Origin: Euzebyales bacterium
Lineage (GTDB): Bacteria; Actinomycetota; Nitriliruptoria; Euzebyales; JAHELV01
Direction of reading: 5' to 3'
DNA length: 64,000 bases
NCBI GenBank assembly: GCA_036374135.1
Contig: DASUUK010000003.1
Span: 18,630 to 82,629, forward strand
Shown: positions 15,781 to 24,263 of the stretch, piece by piece
Layout of the letters: the number at the start of each line of letters is the position of its first letter
Numbering within the stretch: position 1 is the stretch's first letter
Position numbers and translations under genes: made by a program
The notes under the pieces: model-generated
Databases searched by the model: none
What the model was told of the DNA's origin: nothing
The model's input: the letters and a program-made list of their open reading frames with translations, nothing else

Positions 15781-17271
15781 ATGGCTGCCAACGGTGACGG
15801 CGGACAGCTGCGGATCTCGGTGTCGCTGTCCGGTGGGGCAAGCCTGGGCGCCTATCACGCCGGGGTGCTCGCAGCGCTCACGACAGCCGTCCAGGCGCTG
15901 CCTGACGACGAGCTGCGTCTGGACGCGATCGGTGGCGCGTCCGCCGGCGCGCTGGCATCGATGTTCGCCGCGCACGGTCTGCTCAACGGGCTCGACACCG
16001 CCGAGCTGCTCTACCAGGCATGGGTCGAGCAGGTGTCGCTCGAGATGTTGCGCGGCCGCGGATCGGACGCGCCCCTCGGGTTCCGCCAACTGCGGGAGCT
16101 GCTGCCGGGGGAGCTCGACGTCGACCGTTGGTCCCGGTCGCCGCACGGACCGCAGGACACACCGATCGGCCTGCATGTCTCGCTCACCGGCCTGCGCGGA
16201 CTGCGGTTCGATCTCGAGACCGTTGACGGGCGCGTGATGCCGGCGATGACCTACGCCGACTGGGGCGAGTTCGTGCTGCAGCCCCGTGGCGGCGTCGAGC
16301 AGCTCCTCACCCCCGAGGGCGCGTCCGTGCTGGACTTCGTGCTGGCGTCCGCGGCGAATCCCGCCGGCTTCGGACCCGAACTGCTCGACCGCACGTACGA
16401 CCGTGACGCGTTCGCGTCACGGCGGATCGAAGACCTTCCCGGCGACGGACGGCTCTGGTACACCGACGGCAGCAGCATCTCCTCCGAACCGATCGGCCGC
16501 GTGCTGTCGCTGCTCGACCGCGTCGACGACGGCGCGCGCGACGCCCGCAGGATCCAACTGATGGTCGACCCACTGTCGGAGATCCCGAAGGACTCGAACG
16601 CCTGGACCGCCGACGCCGACCGTCCGACGTGGCTCGAGTCGCTCTCGCGGACGCTGGAGATCATGCCCGAGCAGGTCCTCCACGACGACCTGCGACGTGT
16701 GCAGCACGTCAACAACCGCTTCCAACGACTCGACGACCTGGTCGACACGTTGGCACCCCACCTCGGCGAGGGCGCGGTTGCGGCGCTCCATGACGTGTTC
16801 GACGACGACGCGCTGCCGGAGCGCGACGCCGACGCAGCGACGGCCCTGCGTGAGGTCGTCAGCCGCGTGGCTGGCCTGCACGGCAAGAGCCCGGTGCACC
16901 TGGACTTCGTGTCCCCGCTGCTGGTGGCCGACCGCCACGATCGCGACGTCCCGGGGCTGCTGGCGGGCGAGCTCATGAGCGACTTCGGCGGGTTCGCCGA
17001 CCGCCGACTGCGGCGCAGCGACTTCGCGCTGGGCTACGAGTGCGTGCTGGCGTGGCTTCCCGAAGGACTGTCGCGCGTCGACGCCGCCGACGACGTCATC
17101 GCGACAGCGATCGACGCCGCCGAACGCCACCAGCGCCACCGCTGGGCCGACGTCGAGATGGGCCACGCCGGGATGTCGGACCTGCCCCGCAGCAGCCGCC
17201 TGCAACTGCTCCGCCTCGGCGTGCAGACGCTGCGTGTCATCGCCCACGACGTGTGGCGGATGATCCGCTGA
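15781..17271 (+). CDS. patatin-like phospholipase
   Basis: 496 residues. The patatin domain starts at once: RISVSLSGGASLGAYHAGVL gives the oxyanion loop, and GGASAG gives the GxSxG nucleophile (Ser54). The catalytic Asp is in YTDGSS (Asp229), DGS instead of the usual DGG. The C-terminal 250 residues resemble the DUF3376 extension of actinobacterial patatins. It probably hydrolyses acyl esters of lipids, in the cytosol or at the membrane, as there is no signal peptide. GGAGC lies near the ATG. Confidence 0.85.
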   Translation: MAANGDGGQLRISVSLSGGASLGAYHAGVLAALTTAVQALPDDELRLDAIGGASAGALASMFAAHGLLNGLDTAELLYQAWVEQVSLEMLRGRGSDAPLGFRQLRELLPGELDVDRWSRSPHGPQDTPIGLHVSLTGLRGLRFDLETVDGRVMPAMTYADWGEFVLQPRGGVEQLLTPEGASVLDFVLASAANPAGFGPELLDRTYDRDAFASRRIEDLPGDGRLWYTDGSSISSEPIGRVLSLLDRVDDGARDARRIQLMVDPLSEIPKDSNAWTADADRPTWLESLSRTLEIMPEQVLHDDLRRVQHVNNRFQRLDDLVDTLAPHLGEGAVAALHDVFDDDALPERDADAATALREVVSRVAGLHGKSPVHLDFVSPLLVADRHDRDVPGLLAGELMSDFGGFADRRLRRSDFALGYECVLAWLPEGLSRVDAADDVIATAIDAAERHQRHRWADVEMGHAGMSDLPRSSRLQLLRLGVQTLRVIAHDVWRMIR

Positions 17272-17365
17272 CGCTGCGGATCACTGCACCCTCGCGTGCG
17301 AGCGACCGGTGGCGGGCCGCGGCGCAGGCGTCAGATCGCGACTCGACCGCGTCGACGACCGCGCA

Positions 17366-17371
17366 TAAGCT
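17366..17371 (+). promoter_or_regulatory. -10 element for a leaderless transcript
   Basis: TAAGCT, 6 bp before the ATG at 17378, with no ribosome site between. Same geometry as 4547-4552. Confidence 0.4.
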
Positions 17372-17377
17372 CTCCGC

Positions 17378-17674
17378 ATGGATCCGCTGCGCGCCGAGGA
17401 CCCCGCCGAGACGGTGGTGGCGTGGGAAGCCGTCGAGGAACTGCTCGACGTCGTACCGGAGGGCACGGCCAAGGACGTGCTGCGGATGACCGCCGCGGGC
17501 TGGTCGGTGGGTGAGATCGCCGCACACCTGGGCATCGACGACGACGCCGTCGAGGTGCACGCCGCACGCGGCCGCATCCGGGTCCTCACAGCGGCGGTCG
17601 CCGCCTCGGGTGATGACGCGGGGGATGAGACCCCGCCATCCCCGGAGCACGGTGTCGACGACCGCCGCCGATGA
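17378..17674 (+). CDS. small HTH (sigma-region-4/LuxR-like) protein
   Basis: 98 residues. Residues about 30-70 (AKDVLRMTAAGWSVGEIAAH, LGIDDDAVEVHAARGRIRVL) form a helix-turn-helix like sigma region 4 or LuxR, with no other domain. It is probably a small DNA-binding regulator. Its ATGA overlap with the DinB-like gene indicates coupled translation. Confidence 0.6.
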   Translation: MDPLRAEDPAETVVAWEAVEELLDVVPEGTAKDVLRMTAAGWSVGEIAAHLGIDDDAVEVHAARGRIRVLTAAVAASGDDAGDETPPSPEHGVDDRRR

Positions 17675-18339
17675 CCACGGCCATCTACCTGGAGCATGGC
17701 GCGCGGAAGACGTTCGCGTGCGCCGTCGACTGGCCGGGCTGGTGCCGCGTGGCGCAGGGCGACGACGCGGCCATCGCGCTGCTCGCCTCCTATGCCGAGC
17801 GCTACGCGGCCGTGGCCGCCGAGGCCGCCTTCGCGTTCCCCCACGCATCTGCGTCCGACGACGTCGTGGGCGACCTCGAGGTGGTCGAGCACGTGCGCGG
17901 TTCCGGTGCCACGGACTTCGGCGCCCCGGATGCGATCCCCGACGTGGACCGGCAGCCGTGGGACGCCACGACCGCCCGTCGTCACGCTGATCTGCTGGCG
18001 GCCTCGTGGCGCATCTTCGACCGCGTCGTCGCGTCCGCTCCGGCTGAGCTGCGCAAGGGCCCGCGCGGGGGCGGCCGCGACAGGGACGAGATCGCAGAGC
18101 ACGTCGCCGAGTCCGAGCGCTCCTACGCGCGCCAGCTCGGTGTGCGCTACACACCGACGGGCTTCGCCGAGCCGGGCGCACCGGCCGCGATGCGTGAGGA
18201 TCTGTACGGCGTGCTCCGCGACAGCCGGACGGCCGATCCCCTGAACGGGACCAGGGGCTGGCCACCACGCTACGCCGCTCGGCGGCTGGCCTGGCACGTG
18301 CTCGACCACGCCTGGGAGATCGAGGACAAGTCCAACTGA
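17671..18339 (+). CDS. DinB-like four-helix protein
   Basis: 222 residues. Three histidine-containing helices typical of the DinB/YfiT metal-binding bundle can be seen: TTARRHADLLAASWRIFDR, EIAEHVAESERSYARQLG and RRLAWHVLDHAWEIEDKS. The first 90 residues are a separate alpha/beta part (YLEHGARKTFACAVDWPGWC). DinB-like proteins include thiol-dependent transferases; activity here is unknown. It is coupled to the HTH protein upstream. Confidence 0.65.
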   Translation: MTTAIYLEHGARKTFACAVDWPGWCRVAQGDDAAIALLASYAERYAAVAAEAAFAFPHASASDDVVGDLEVVEHVRGSGATDFGAPDAIPDVDRQPWDATTARRHADLLAASWRIFDRVVASAPAELRKGPRGGGRDRDEIAEHVAESERSYARQLGVRYTPTGFAEPGAPAAMREDLYGVLRDSRTADPLNGTRGWPPRYAARRLAWHVLDHAWEIEDKSN

Positions 18340-18378
18340 TCGCGACCGCGGATCCCACGGCTCGACGGCCGCGTCCGC

Positions 18379-18384
18379 TAGCGT
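18379..18384 (+). promoter_or_regulatory. -10 element for a leaderless transcript
   Basis: TAGCGT, 8 bp before the GTG start at 18393. Confidence 0.35.
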
Positions 18385-18392
18385 CGGCCGAC

Positions 18393-19262
18393 GTGTCGAA
18401 GCGCTCCACCCCCAACCACCGCACGGGCGGACCGTCCCCTGACCGCTACGGCGGTGATGTCCTCGCCGCCCGGCGTGCGCGCCGCGACGCCAGACCGCCG
18501 GAGATCCCCGCCGAGCCGGGACTGCAGGTCGAGCACCGCGTCACCGGGTTCGCAGGTCAGGTGGTCGCCGTCGACGGATCCGCGATCACCCTGCGCGACC
18601 TGCGTGGCCGCCAGCGCCACTTCCCCCTGAGTCCCGGAGCGTTCCGGATCGACGGTCGCGCCGTGACGCTGGTGCGACCGCGGCCGGCCCCGACCTCCGC
18701 GACATCGCCCTTGACGGCGTCGGGATCGGTGGCGACGCCGCGGTCGGCGCCCCGAGTGGCACGCGCCAGCCGGATCTACGTCGAGGGCACCCACGACGCC
18801 GAACTGCTCGAGAAGGTGTGGGGCGACGATCTGCGCGACGCCGGCGTCGTGGTCGAGCCACTCGGTGGCATCGACGACCTCGCCGATGCCGTGCGCGCCT
18901 TCGGGCCGGCACCGCAGCGTCGGCTCGGCGTGCTGGTCGACCACCTGGTGCCCGGCACGAAGGAGCATCGCATCGCGGCGGCGATCACCCATCCGCAGGT
19001 GCTGATCACCGGGCATCCCTACGTCGACGTCTGGGAGGGCGTGCGGCCACGCACGCTCGGCATGACGGCCTGGCCGACCGTGCCGCCAGGCCAGGCGTGG
19101 AAGGAGGGCGTCTGCCGCGCCCTTCGTGTCGACGCCGATCCGCCCGCGTTCTGGCGTCGCCTGCTCCGCTCGATCAACAGCTACGCGGACCTGGAGCCGG
19201 CCCTGGTCGGGGCGGTCGAGCAACTGCTCGACTTCGTTGCTCCCCCACCCTCCACAGACTGA
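18393..19262 (+). CDS. DUF3097 family protein
   Basis: 289 residues from a GTG. It matches the actinobacterial DUF3097 family: DRYGGDVLAARRARRDARPP at the start, a small beta domain (HRVTGFAGQVVAVDGSAITL), a variable linker, then the conserved ASRIYVEGTHDAELLEKVWG, GPAPQRRLGVLVDHLVPGTK, HPYVDVWEGV. The EGTHDAELLEKV segment resembles a TOPRIM-type acidic motif, an inference. The family is nearly confined to Actinobacteria and supports the taxonomic call. Confidence 0.85.
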   Translation: MSKRSTPNHRTGGPSPDRYGGDVLAARRARRDARPPEIPAEPGLQVEHRVTGFAGQVVAVDGSAITLRDLRGRQRHFPLSPGAFRIDGRAVTLVRPRPAPTSATSPLTASGSVATPRSAPRVARASRIYVEGTHDAELLEKVWGDDLRDAGVVVEPLGGIDDLADAVRAFGPAPQRRLGVLVDHLVPGTKEHRIAAAITHPQVLITGHPYVDVWEGVRPRTLGMTAWPTVPPGQAWKEGVCRALRVDADPPAFWRRLLRSINSYADLEPALVGAVEQLLDFVAPPPSTD

Positions 19263-19377
19263 CCGGCACCAGCGGCCCCGACCCTTTGCCGCGACCATGC
19301 ACGTCGCGCATCATGTTGGGTAGGCACTGGTCGTCCGGCGCCGGACCGCGCCGGACGTCGGCGGAGAGGACGGACAC

Positions 19378-20727
19378 ATGCCGGTCCAGAACGCGGGACC
19401 CGCCCGGGCGGCGACCGTGCTGGCGCGCAGGTACCGCGTGGACGCCCGGATCGCCGCGGGCGGGATGGGCACCGTCCACCGCGGCTGGGACGTGCGGTTG
19501 GACCGCGCGGTGGCCGTCAAGTTGCTGCACCCCCACCTGGCCGAGGACGACGAGGTGCGCGCGCGGTTCCACGCGGAGGCGCGTCACGCCGCGCGCGTCC
19601 GCCACCCGAACGTCGTGGCGGTCCTGGACGCCGACGAGCACGATGACCAGCCGTTCATCGTCATGGAGCTCGTCGACGGGCCGTCGCTGCGCGAGCAGCT
19701 GGTCCGGCGGGCGCGTCTGTCGCCAGCGATGCTGCTCGATGAGCTGACCGGTGTGTGCGCGGGGCTCGGGGCCGTCCACGCCGTCGACCTCGTGCACCGC
19801 GACGTCAAGCCTGAGAACCTCCTGCACGACCCCGAGGGACGGGTCCGCGTGGCCGACTTCGGCATCGCGCGTGCGCTCGACTCGACGAGTCTGACGCCCG
19901 CCGGCACGTTGCTGGGCAGCGTGCAGTACATGGCGCCCGAAGTCGTGCTGGGGTCGGCGGCGACGGCGGCCAGCGACCAGTACTCGGTGGGCATCATCGC
20001 ATTCGAGGCGCTGACAGGCGAGACGCCCCTACCGGCGGAGGTCCCGATGGCGGTCGCGCTGCGCCACGCCCGCGAACAGGTCCCGGCGCCGAGCGCCGTC
20101 CTGCCCGCCATCACCCCGGCCGTGGACCACGTCGTGACCACCGCGACGGCCAGGGACCCCGACGACCGGTTCGCGTCACTGGACGCGCTGCTCACGGAAC
20201 TGCGTGCCGCGGTCGGATCGACCGGAACCTCTGACGATGCGTGGCCACCGCGCGTGCGGACTGCGGCGCTGCGCACGCCCCACACAGCGACCGGCCGACG
20301 GTCGGCCGGGCCGGGGCGGCAGCCCGCTCCACAGCGCTGGGATGAGGCGGGCGGTGCCCGTCAGCCGGTGCACCACCCGGATCAGCACGAGCCGCGTGCG
20401 CAGCCCGTTGCGGCACACGCGCGCCGCCGCGCACGCAGACGTGGCGCGCCCGCCGCTGATGACCACCGCAACCCGGCGGGTGCGGCACCCGCGCCGGCAC
20501 CCCTGCAGCGCCCGATCTACGTCCGCGCACGGATGAGTGCCCTGGCGCTCGTGGCGCTGGCGTTCACCCTGTTCGAGGCCGGCATGATCGGAGCGCCGCT
20601 GCTGGGCGTGCTCGCGCTGCGACGCATCGACCGGTCGCACGGCGCCCTGCGCGGTGAGGCCGTCGCCGCCCTGGCGATCGTGATCGGGCTGCTGCGTCTG
20701 GCGGGACGGGTGGTCGCGCAGGCGTGA
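19378..20727 (+). CDS. Ser/Thr protein kinase with C-terminal DUF4190-like membrane part
   Basis: 449 residues. The kinase domain (about residues 18-280) keeps all key residues: glycine loop AAGGMGTVHRG, AVKLL (Lys48), LVHRDVKPENLL (Asp142), ADFGIA (Asp160), and GSVQYMAPE. An Arg/Pro-rich linker follows (about 280-375), then a DUF4190-like hydrophobic pair (LVALAFTLFEAGMIGAPLLG, LAIVIGLLRLAGRVV). There are no PASTA repeats. It is likely a membrane-tethered signalling kinase; the partner is unknown. GGAGAGGA precedes the ATG. Confidence 0.9.
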   Translation: MPVQNAGPARAATVLARRYRVDARIAAGGMGTVHRGWDVRLDRAVAVKLLHPHLAEDDEVRARFHAEARHAARVRHPNVVAVLDADEHDDQPFIVMELVDGPSLREQLVRRARLSPAMLLDELTGVCAGLGAVHAVDLVHRDVKPENLLHDPEGRVRVADFGIARALDSTSLTPAGTLLGSVQYMAPEVVLGSAATAASDQYSVGIIAFEALTGETPLPAEVPMAVALRHAREQVPAPSAVLPAITPAVDHVVTTATARDPDDRFASLDALLTELRAAVGSTGTSDDAWPPRVRTAALRTPHTATGRRSAGPGRQPAPQRWDEAGGARQPVHHPDQHEPRAQPVAAHARRRARRRGAPAADDHRNPAGAAPAPAPLQRPIYVRARMSALALVALAFTLFEAGMIGAPLLGVLALRRIDRSHGALRGEAVAALAIVIGLLRLAGRVVAQA

Positions 20728-20739
20728 CGGCGGCCGCCG

Positions 20740-22650
20740 TCAGATGTCGACCGGGCTTCCGATCTCGATCACCCGCTGCAGTGGCAGGTGGAACAGTTGC
20801 GTGACGTTCGAGGCGTTGCGGTTCATCACGACGAACAGGCGCTCTCGCCACAGGGGCATGCCGGGCCGGTCGGTCGCGTGCACGTCCTCGTGCCCGACGA
20901 CGTAGGTGATGTCGTCGTCATCGAACCCCGTGCGATGGAAGACCTTCCGCTTCAGGGCCTCGGGCACGTCGAACTGGTCGCGGAACCCGTAGCGCAGGGT
21001 GACACGCGCGAACCCCTTATCGAGGCGCTCGACCTTCGCCCGACGGGCCCACGGCACGTGCGCTGCACCGGCGAGGTGCACGTGCAGCAGCACGATGCGC
21101 TCGTGCAGCGCATTGTTGTGACGGAGGTTGACCAGCAACGACGCCGGGATCTGGGCGGGGTCCGCGGTCAGGTAGTAGGCGGTGCCCGGCACGCGCGGGG
21201 TGTTGGGATCGAGCCGCCCGATGAAGCCGTCGACGGGTACCAGGCCCTTGCGTTGCCGCGCACCGACGACGGACCGTCCCCGGCGCCATGTCGTGATCAG
21301 CGTGTAGACCACCGCGCCGACCACGAGTGGGAACCAGCCCCCGTCCGGGATCTTGAACATGTTGCCGACGAAGAAGGCGAGATCGACGACGAGGAAGCCG
21401 GCACACAGCGCCAGCGTCCGACGGGGTGACCACCCGAACTGCTCGCGCGCGACCACGTAGAACAGCAGCGTCGTGACCACCATGGTCGTGGTGACGGCGA
21501 CACCGTAGGCGGCCGCAAGGCCGCTGGACGTCCGGAACCCCAGCACCAGGCCGATGCAGGCGATCATCAGCGTCCAGTTCATCCCGGGGATGTAGACCTG
21601 CCCCTCCTGCTCCTCGGACGTGTGACGGACGCGCAACCGCGGCAGGTAGCCCATCTGTACGGCCTGCATGCTCAGCGAGAAGACACCGCTGATGAGCGCC
21701 TGCGACGCGATGACCGTCGCAATGGTCGCGAGCACGACCAGCGGCACCGTCGCCCACCCGGGGGCCAGGCGATAGAACGGGTTGTCGATCGCCTCCGGAC
21801 GATCAAGCAGCAGCGCACCCTGGCCGAAGTAGTTGAGCACGAGCCCGGGGAGCACGACAGCGAACCATGCGGCCTGGATGGGCCGGCGTCCGAAGTGGCC
21901 CATGTCGGCGTACAACGCCTCGCCGCCGGTGACGACCAGGAACACCGATCCGAGCACGAGCACGCCGGTGAAGCCGTTGGCAGCGAAGAACGCCACGCCA
22001 TAGGTGGGGCTGACCGCCGCCAGCACCGAAGGATGGGCCACGATGCCCGCGACGCCGAGGATCGCGAGTGTGGCGAACCACACGACCATGACCGGACCGA
22101 ACACGGCGCCCACCGCACCGGTTCCCCGCCGCTGGAACGCGAACAGGCCGACGAGGATGGCGACGGCCATCGGGATGATCAGCGGGTCGAGCGCATCGGT
22201 CGCGACCGAGACCCCCTCGACGGCCGAGAGCACCGAGATCGCCGGGGTGATCATGCCGTCGCCGTACAGCAGCGCCGTGCCGAACAGGCCGACCAGAACC
22301 AGCGCCCGCCGCCGACCCTTGCCGTGGTAGTCGCCCGACCGTGGCACGAGCGCCGTCAGCGCGAGGATGCCGCCCTCACCATCGTGGTCGGCGCGCATCA
22401 CGAAGACCAGGTACTTGATCGAGATCACGATGATCAGCGACCACAGGATCAGCGACAGCACTCCGAGGACGTTGGCGGGGTCGGGTTCGATCGCACGTTC
22501 GGCGAACGACTCCCGGAACGCGTACAGCGGGCTCGTGCCGATGTCGCCGTAGACCACGCCCAACGCGCCCAGCGACAGCGTCGCCAGACGCTTCGCCCGG
22601 TCCCGGCTGTCCTCAGGCAGGGCGACCTGAGATCTGTTGACCACGCCCAT
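20740..22650 (-). CDS. kup: Kup-type low-affinity potassium transporter
   Basis: 636 residues from ATG 22650, chosen for GGAGGT upstream; a GTG at 22677 has none. Hallmarks of the KUP/HAK family: LSLGALGVVYGDIGTSPLYA at the N-terminus, DHDGEGGILALTALVPR, LLYGDGMITPAISVLSAVEG, and about 12 membrane helices to residue 450, then a cytosolic tail. It imports K+ by proton symport. The gene stands alone, convergent with the kinase (12 bp) and divergent from the NUDIX gene. Confidence 0.95.
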   Translation of the reverse strand: MGVVNRSQVALPEDSRDRAKRLATLSLGALGVVYGDIGTSPLYAFRESFAERAIEPDPANVLGVLSLILWSLIIVISIKYLVFVMRADHDGEGGILALTALVPRSGDYHGKGRRRALVLVGLFGTALLYGDGMITPAISVLSAVEGVSVATDALDPLIIPMAVAILVGLFAFQRRGTGAVGAVFGPVMVVWFATLAILGVAGIVAHPSVLAAVSPTYGVAFFAANGFTGVLVLGSVFLVVTGGEALYADMGHFGRRPIQAAWFAVVLPGLVLNYFGQGALLLDRPEAIDNPFYRLAPGWATVPLVVLATIATVIASQALISGVFSLSMQAVQMGYLPRLRVRHTSEEQEGQVYIPGMNWTLMIACIGLVLGFRTSSGLAAAYGVAVTTTMVVTTLLFYVVAREQFGWSPRRTLALCAGFLVVDLAFFVGNMFKIPDGGWFPLVVGAVVYTLITTWRRGRSVVGARQRKGLVPVDGFIGRLDPNTPRVPGTAYYLTADPAQIPASLLVNLRHNNALHERIVLLHVHLAGAAHVPWARRAKVERLDKGFARVTLRYGFRDQFDVPEALKRKVFHRTGFDDDDITYVVGHEDVHATDRPGMPLWRERLFVVMNRNASNVTQLFHLPLQRVIEIGSPVDI

Positions 22651-22760
22651 GTCGACGTCCGACCTCCGACGTGCCACGCACGTGGCGCGACAGATCTACC
22701 CCAGCCTGACACGTCCACGCCTGCTGCGATGGATGCGTCGCCGCCCGCCGCCGTCGGCCA

Positions 22761-22766
22761 TAGGCT
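22761..22766 (+). promoter_or_regulatory. -10 element for a leaderless leader ORF
   Basis: TAGGCT, 8 bp before the ATG of the 12-codon ORF at 22775. Confidence 0.35.
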
Positions 22767-22774
22767 GTCGCTCC

Positions 22775-22813
22775 ATGTCTTCAGCCGAGATCCCAGACAG
22801 GGCACGGCCATGA
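22775..22813 (+). CDS. 12-residue leader ORF coupled to the NUDIX gene
   Basis: ATG at 22775, peptide MSSAEIPDRARP, stop TGA at 22811. The stop overlaps the NUDIX start as ATGA. A TAGGCT -10 sits 8 bp before its ATG and no ribosome site precedes the NUDIX ATG, so ribosomes may load on the leaderless mini-ORF and re-initiate on NUDIX. This is inferred from layout only. Confidence 0.4.
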   Translation: MSSAEIPDRARP

Positions 22814-23328
22814 CACCGTCGCGTGGCCTGGCCTGGCGCGCCTACACCGTGGTGCTCACGGTCTTCCGCCGGCTGCCTCCACCGGTCCGGCGGATGCTGG
22901 TACGCAGCGGCACGCCGAGCTTCACGGTAGGAGCCGTCTGTGCCATCGATCACGACGGTCGGTACCTGGTGCTGCGCCAGCCACACCGACCCGGGTGGAG
23001 CCTGCCCGGCGGCCTGCTGGATCGCGGAGAGTCGGCGGCCGAGGGTGTCGAGCGTGAGGTCCGCGAGGAGACGGGCCTGCGCGTCGAGGTCGGCCTGCCG
23101 CTCAGCGTGAAGGTGAACGCCCGTGTCCGCCGCGTGGACGTGATCTACCGGATCGCGGTCGACGAGCGACCGTCGGTCATTGTGGGAGGCGAGGCGCGGG
23201 AGGCCAGCTGGCTGCCACCGGACCAGGTGCTCGTCGGCGCTGACGGACCGACCCGCGAGATCATGGATCTGCTGGGACGGGTCGGAGTCGCCGGTGCGAC
23301 GGACGGCAGGGTCGTGGGCGCCGCGTGA
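22810..23328 (+). CDS. NUDIX hydrolase
   Basis: 172 residues. An N-terminal helix pair (residues 1-35) precedes the NUDIX fold. The NUDIX box is complete: GGLLDRGESAAEGVEREVRE then ETGL, matching Gx5Ex7REUxEExGU. Hydrolyses a nucleoside diphosphate linked to X; the substrate is unknown. The next gene starts inside its stop (GTGA), so the pair is coupled, and a nucleotide-sugar link is plausible from that neighbour. Confidence 0.85.
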   Translation: MTPSRGLAWRAYTVVLTVFRRLPPPVRRMLVRSGTPSFTVGAVCAIDHDGRYLVLRQPHRPGWSLPGGLLDRGESAAEGVEREVREETGLRVEVGLPLSVKVNARVRRVDVIYRIAVDERPSVIVGGEAREASWLPPDQVLVGADGPTREIMDLLGRVGVAGATDGRVVGAA

Positions 23329-24155
23329 CCGATCTCGTCGGCATCGCGCTCGCCGCGGGCGCCGGTACGCGGCTACGGCCACTCACCGAGTTGCGCCCGA
23401 AGGCGTTGTGCCCTGTCGGCAACGTCGCCCTGGTAGACCGCGCCCTTGAGCACCTGCGCGGCTGGACCGACGACGTCGCCGTCAACTGCCACCACCTCGC
23501 CGATCAGATCGTGACCCACGTCGGCGCCACGGCCCATCTGTCCGTCGAGCGTCCCCGCGCACTGGGTACGGCCGGCGCGCTGGGGCAGCTGGGCGCGTGG
23601 ATCGACGGTCGTGACGTCCTGCTGGTCAACGCGGACGCCTACCTCACGGCGCCGACCGGGGGCGGGACGCTCGACCGCCTGATGGCCGGTTGGGACCGCC
23701 AGCGCTGCCGGCTGCTGGTCACCCCGACCGACGGGGGCGGCGACTTCGTCCACGACGGCGCGCCGGTCCGCTACGTGGGTGTGTGCCTGTTGCCGTGGGC
23801 GTCGGTGTCGAAGCTGCGAGCGGAACCGACCGGCCTGTACGAGGTCCTGTGGCGCCCCGAACTGGCGGCGGGCCGCCTGGATCTCGTCGGCCACCTCGGC
23901 ACCGCCATCGACTGCGGCACACCGTCGGACTATCTCCGGGCCAACCTGCACGCGTCCGGTGGCGCCTCCGTGATCGGCGAGGGCGCCACCGTCGACGGCG
24001 ACGTCGAGCGCTGCGTGGTGTGGCCTGGCGCGACGGTGTCGGCCGAGGAGCACCTGGTCGAGTGCATCCGCGCCGGGTCGGCAGCCGAGCCGATGACGGT
24101 CTCCGCGCCGTTGGGCGATGCGCCCACGCCGGCGGGTGACGGCGCCACCCGGTAG
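23325..24155 (+). CDS. sugar-nucleotidyltransferase-like protein
   Basis: 276 residues from GTG 23325. NTP-transferase signature: GIALAAGAGTRLRPLTELRP, KALCPVGNVALVDRALEHL, and LLVNADAYLT for the catalytic Asp. The C-terminus has a short beta-helix-like hexad part (IGEGATVDGDVERCVVWPGA). It resembles mannose-1-phosphate guanylyltransferases or glucose-1-phosphate nucleotidyltransferases; substrate not decidable. It is coupled by GTGA to the NUDIX gene. Confidence 0.8.
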   Translation: MTDLVGIALAAGAGTRLRPLTELRPKALCPVGNVALVDRALEHLRGWTDDVAVNCHHLADQIVTHVGATAHLSVERPRALGTAGALGQLGAWIDGRDVLLVNADAYLTAPTGGGTLDRLMAGWDRQRCRLLVTPTDGGGDFVHDGAPVRYVGVCLLPWASVSKLRAEPTGLYEVLWRPELAAGRLDLVGHLGTAIDCGTPSDYLRANLHASGGASVIGEGATVDGDVERCVVWPGATVSAEEHLVECIRAGSAAEPMTVSAPLGDAPTPAGDGATR

Positions 24156-24263
24156 CGCACGTCCGCGAGCCTCCCACCCTCCGATCCCGCTGGTCGACGG
24201 GGCGACGTCGCGGGTGTAGCGACCGCCGACGTCGATGCACGGCGACACGAGTTGTGCACGTCG

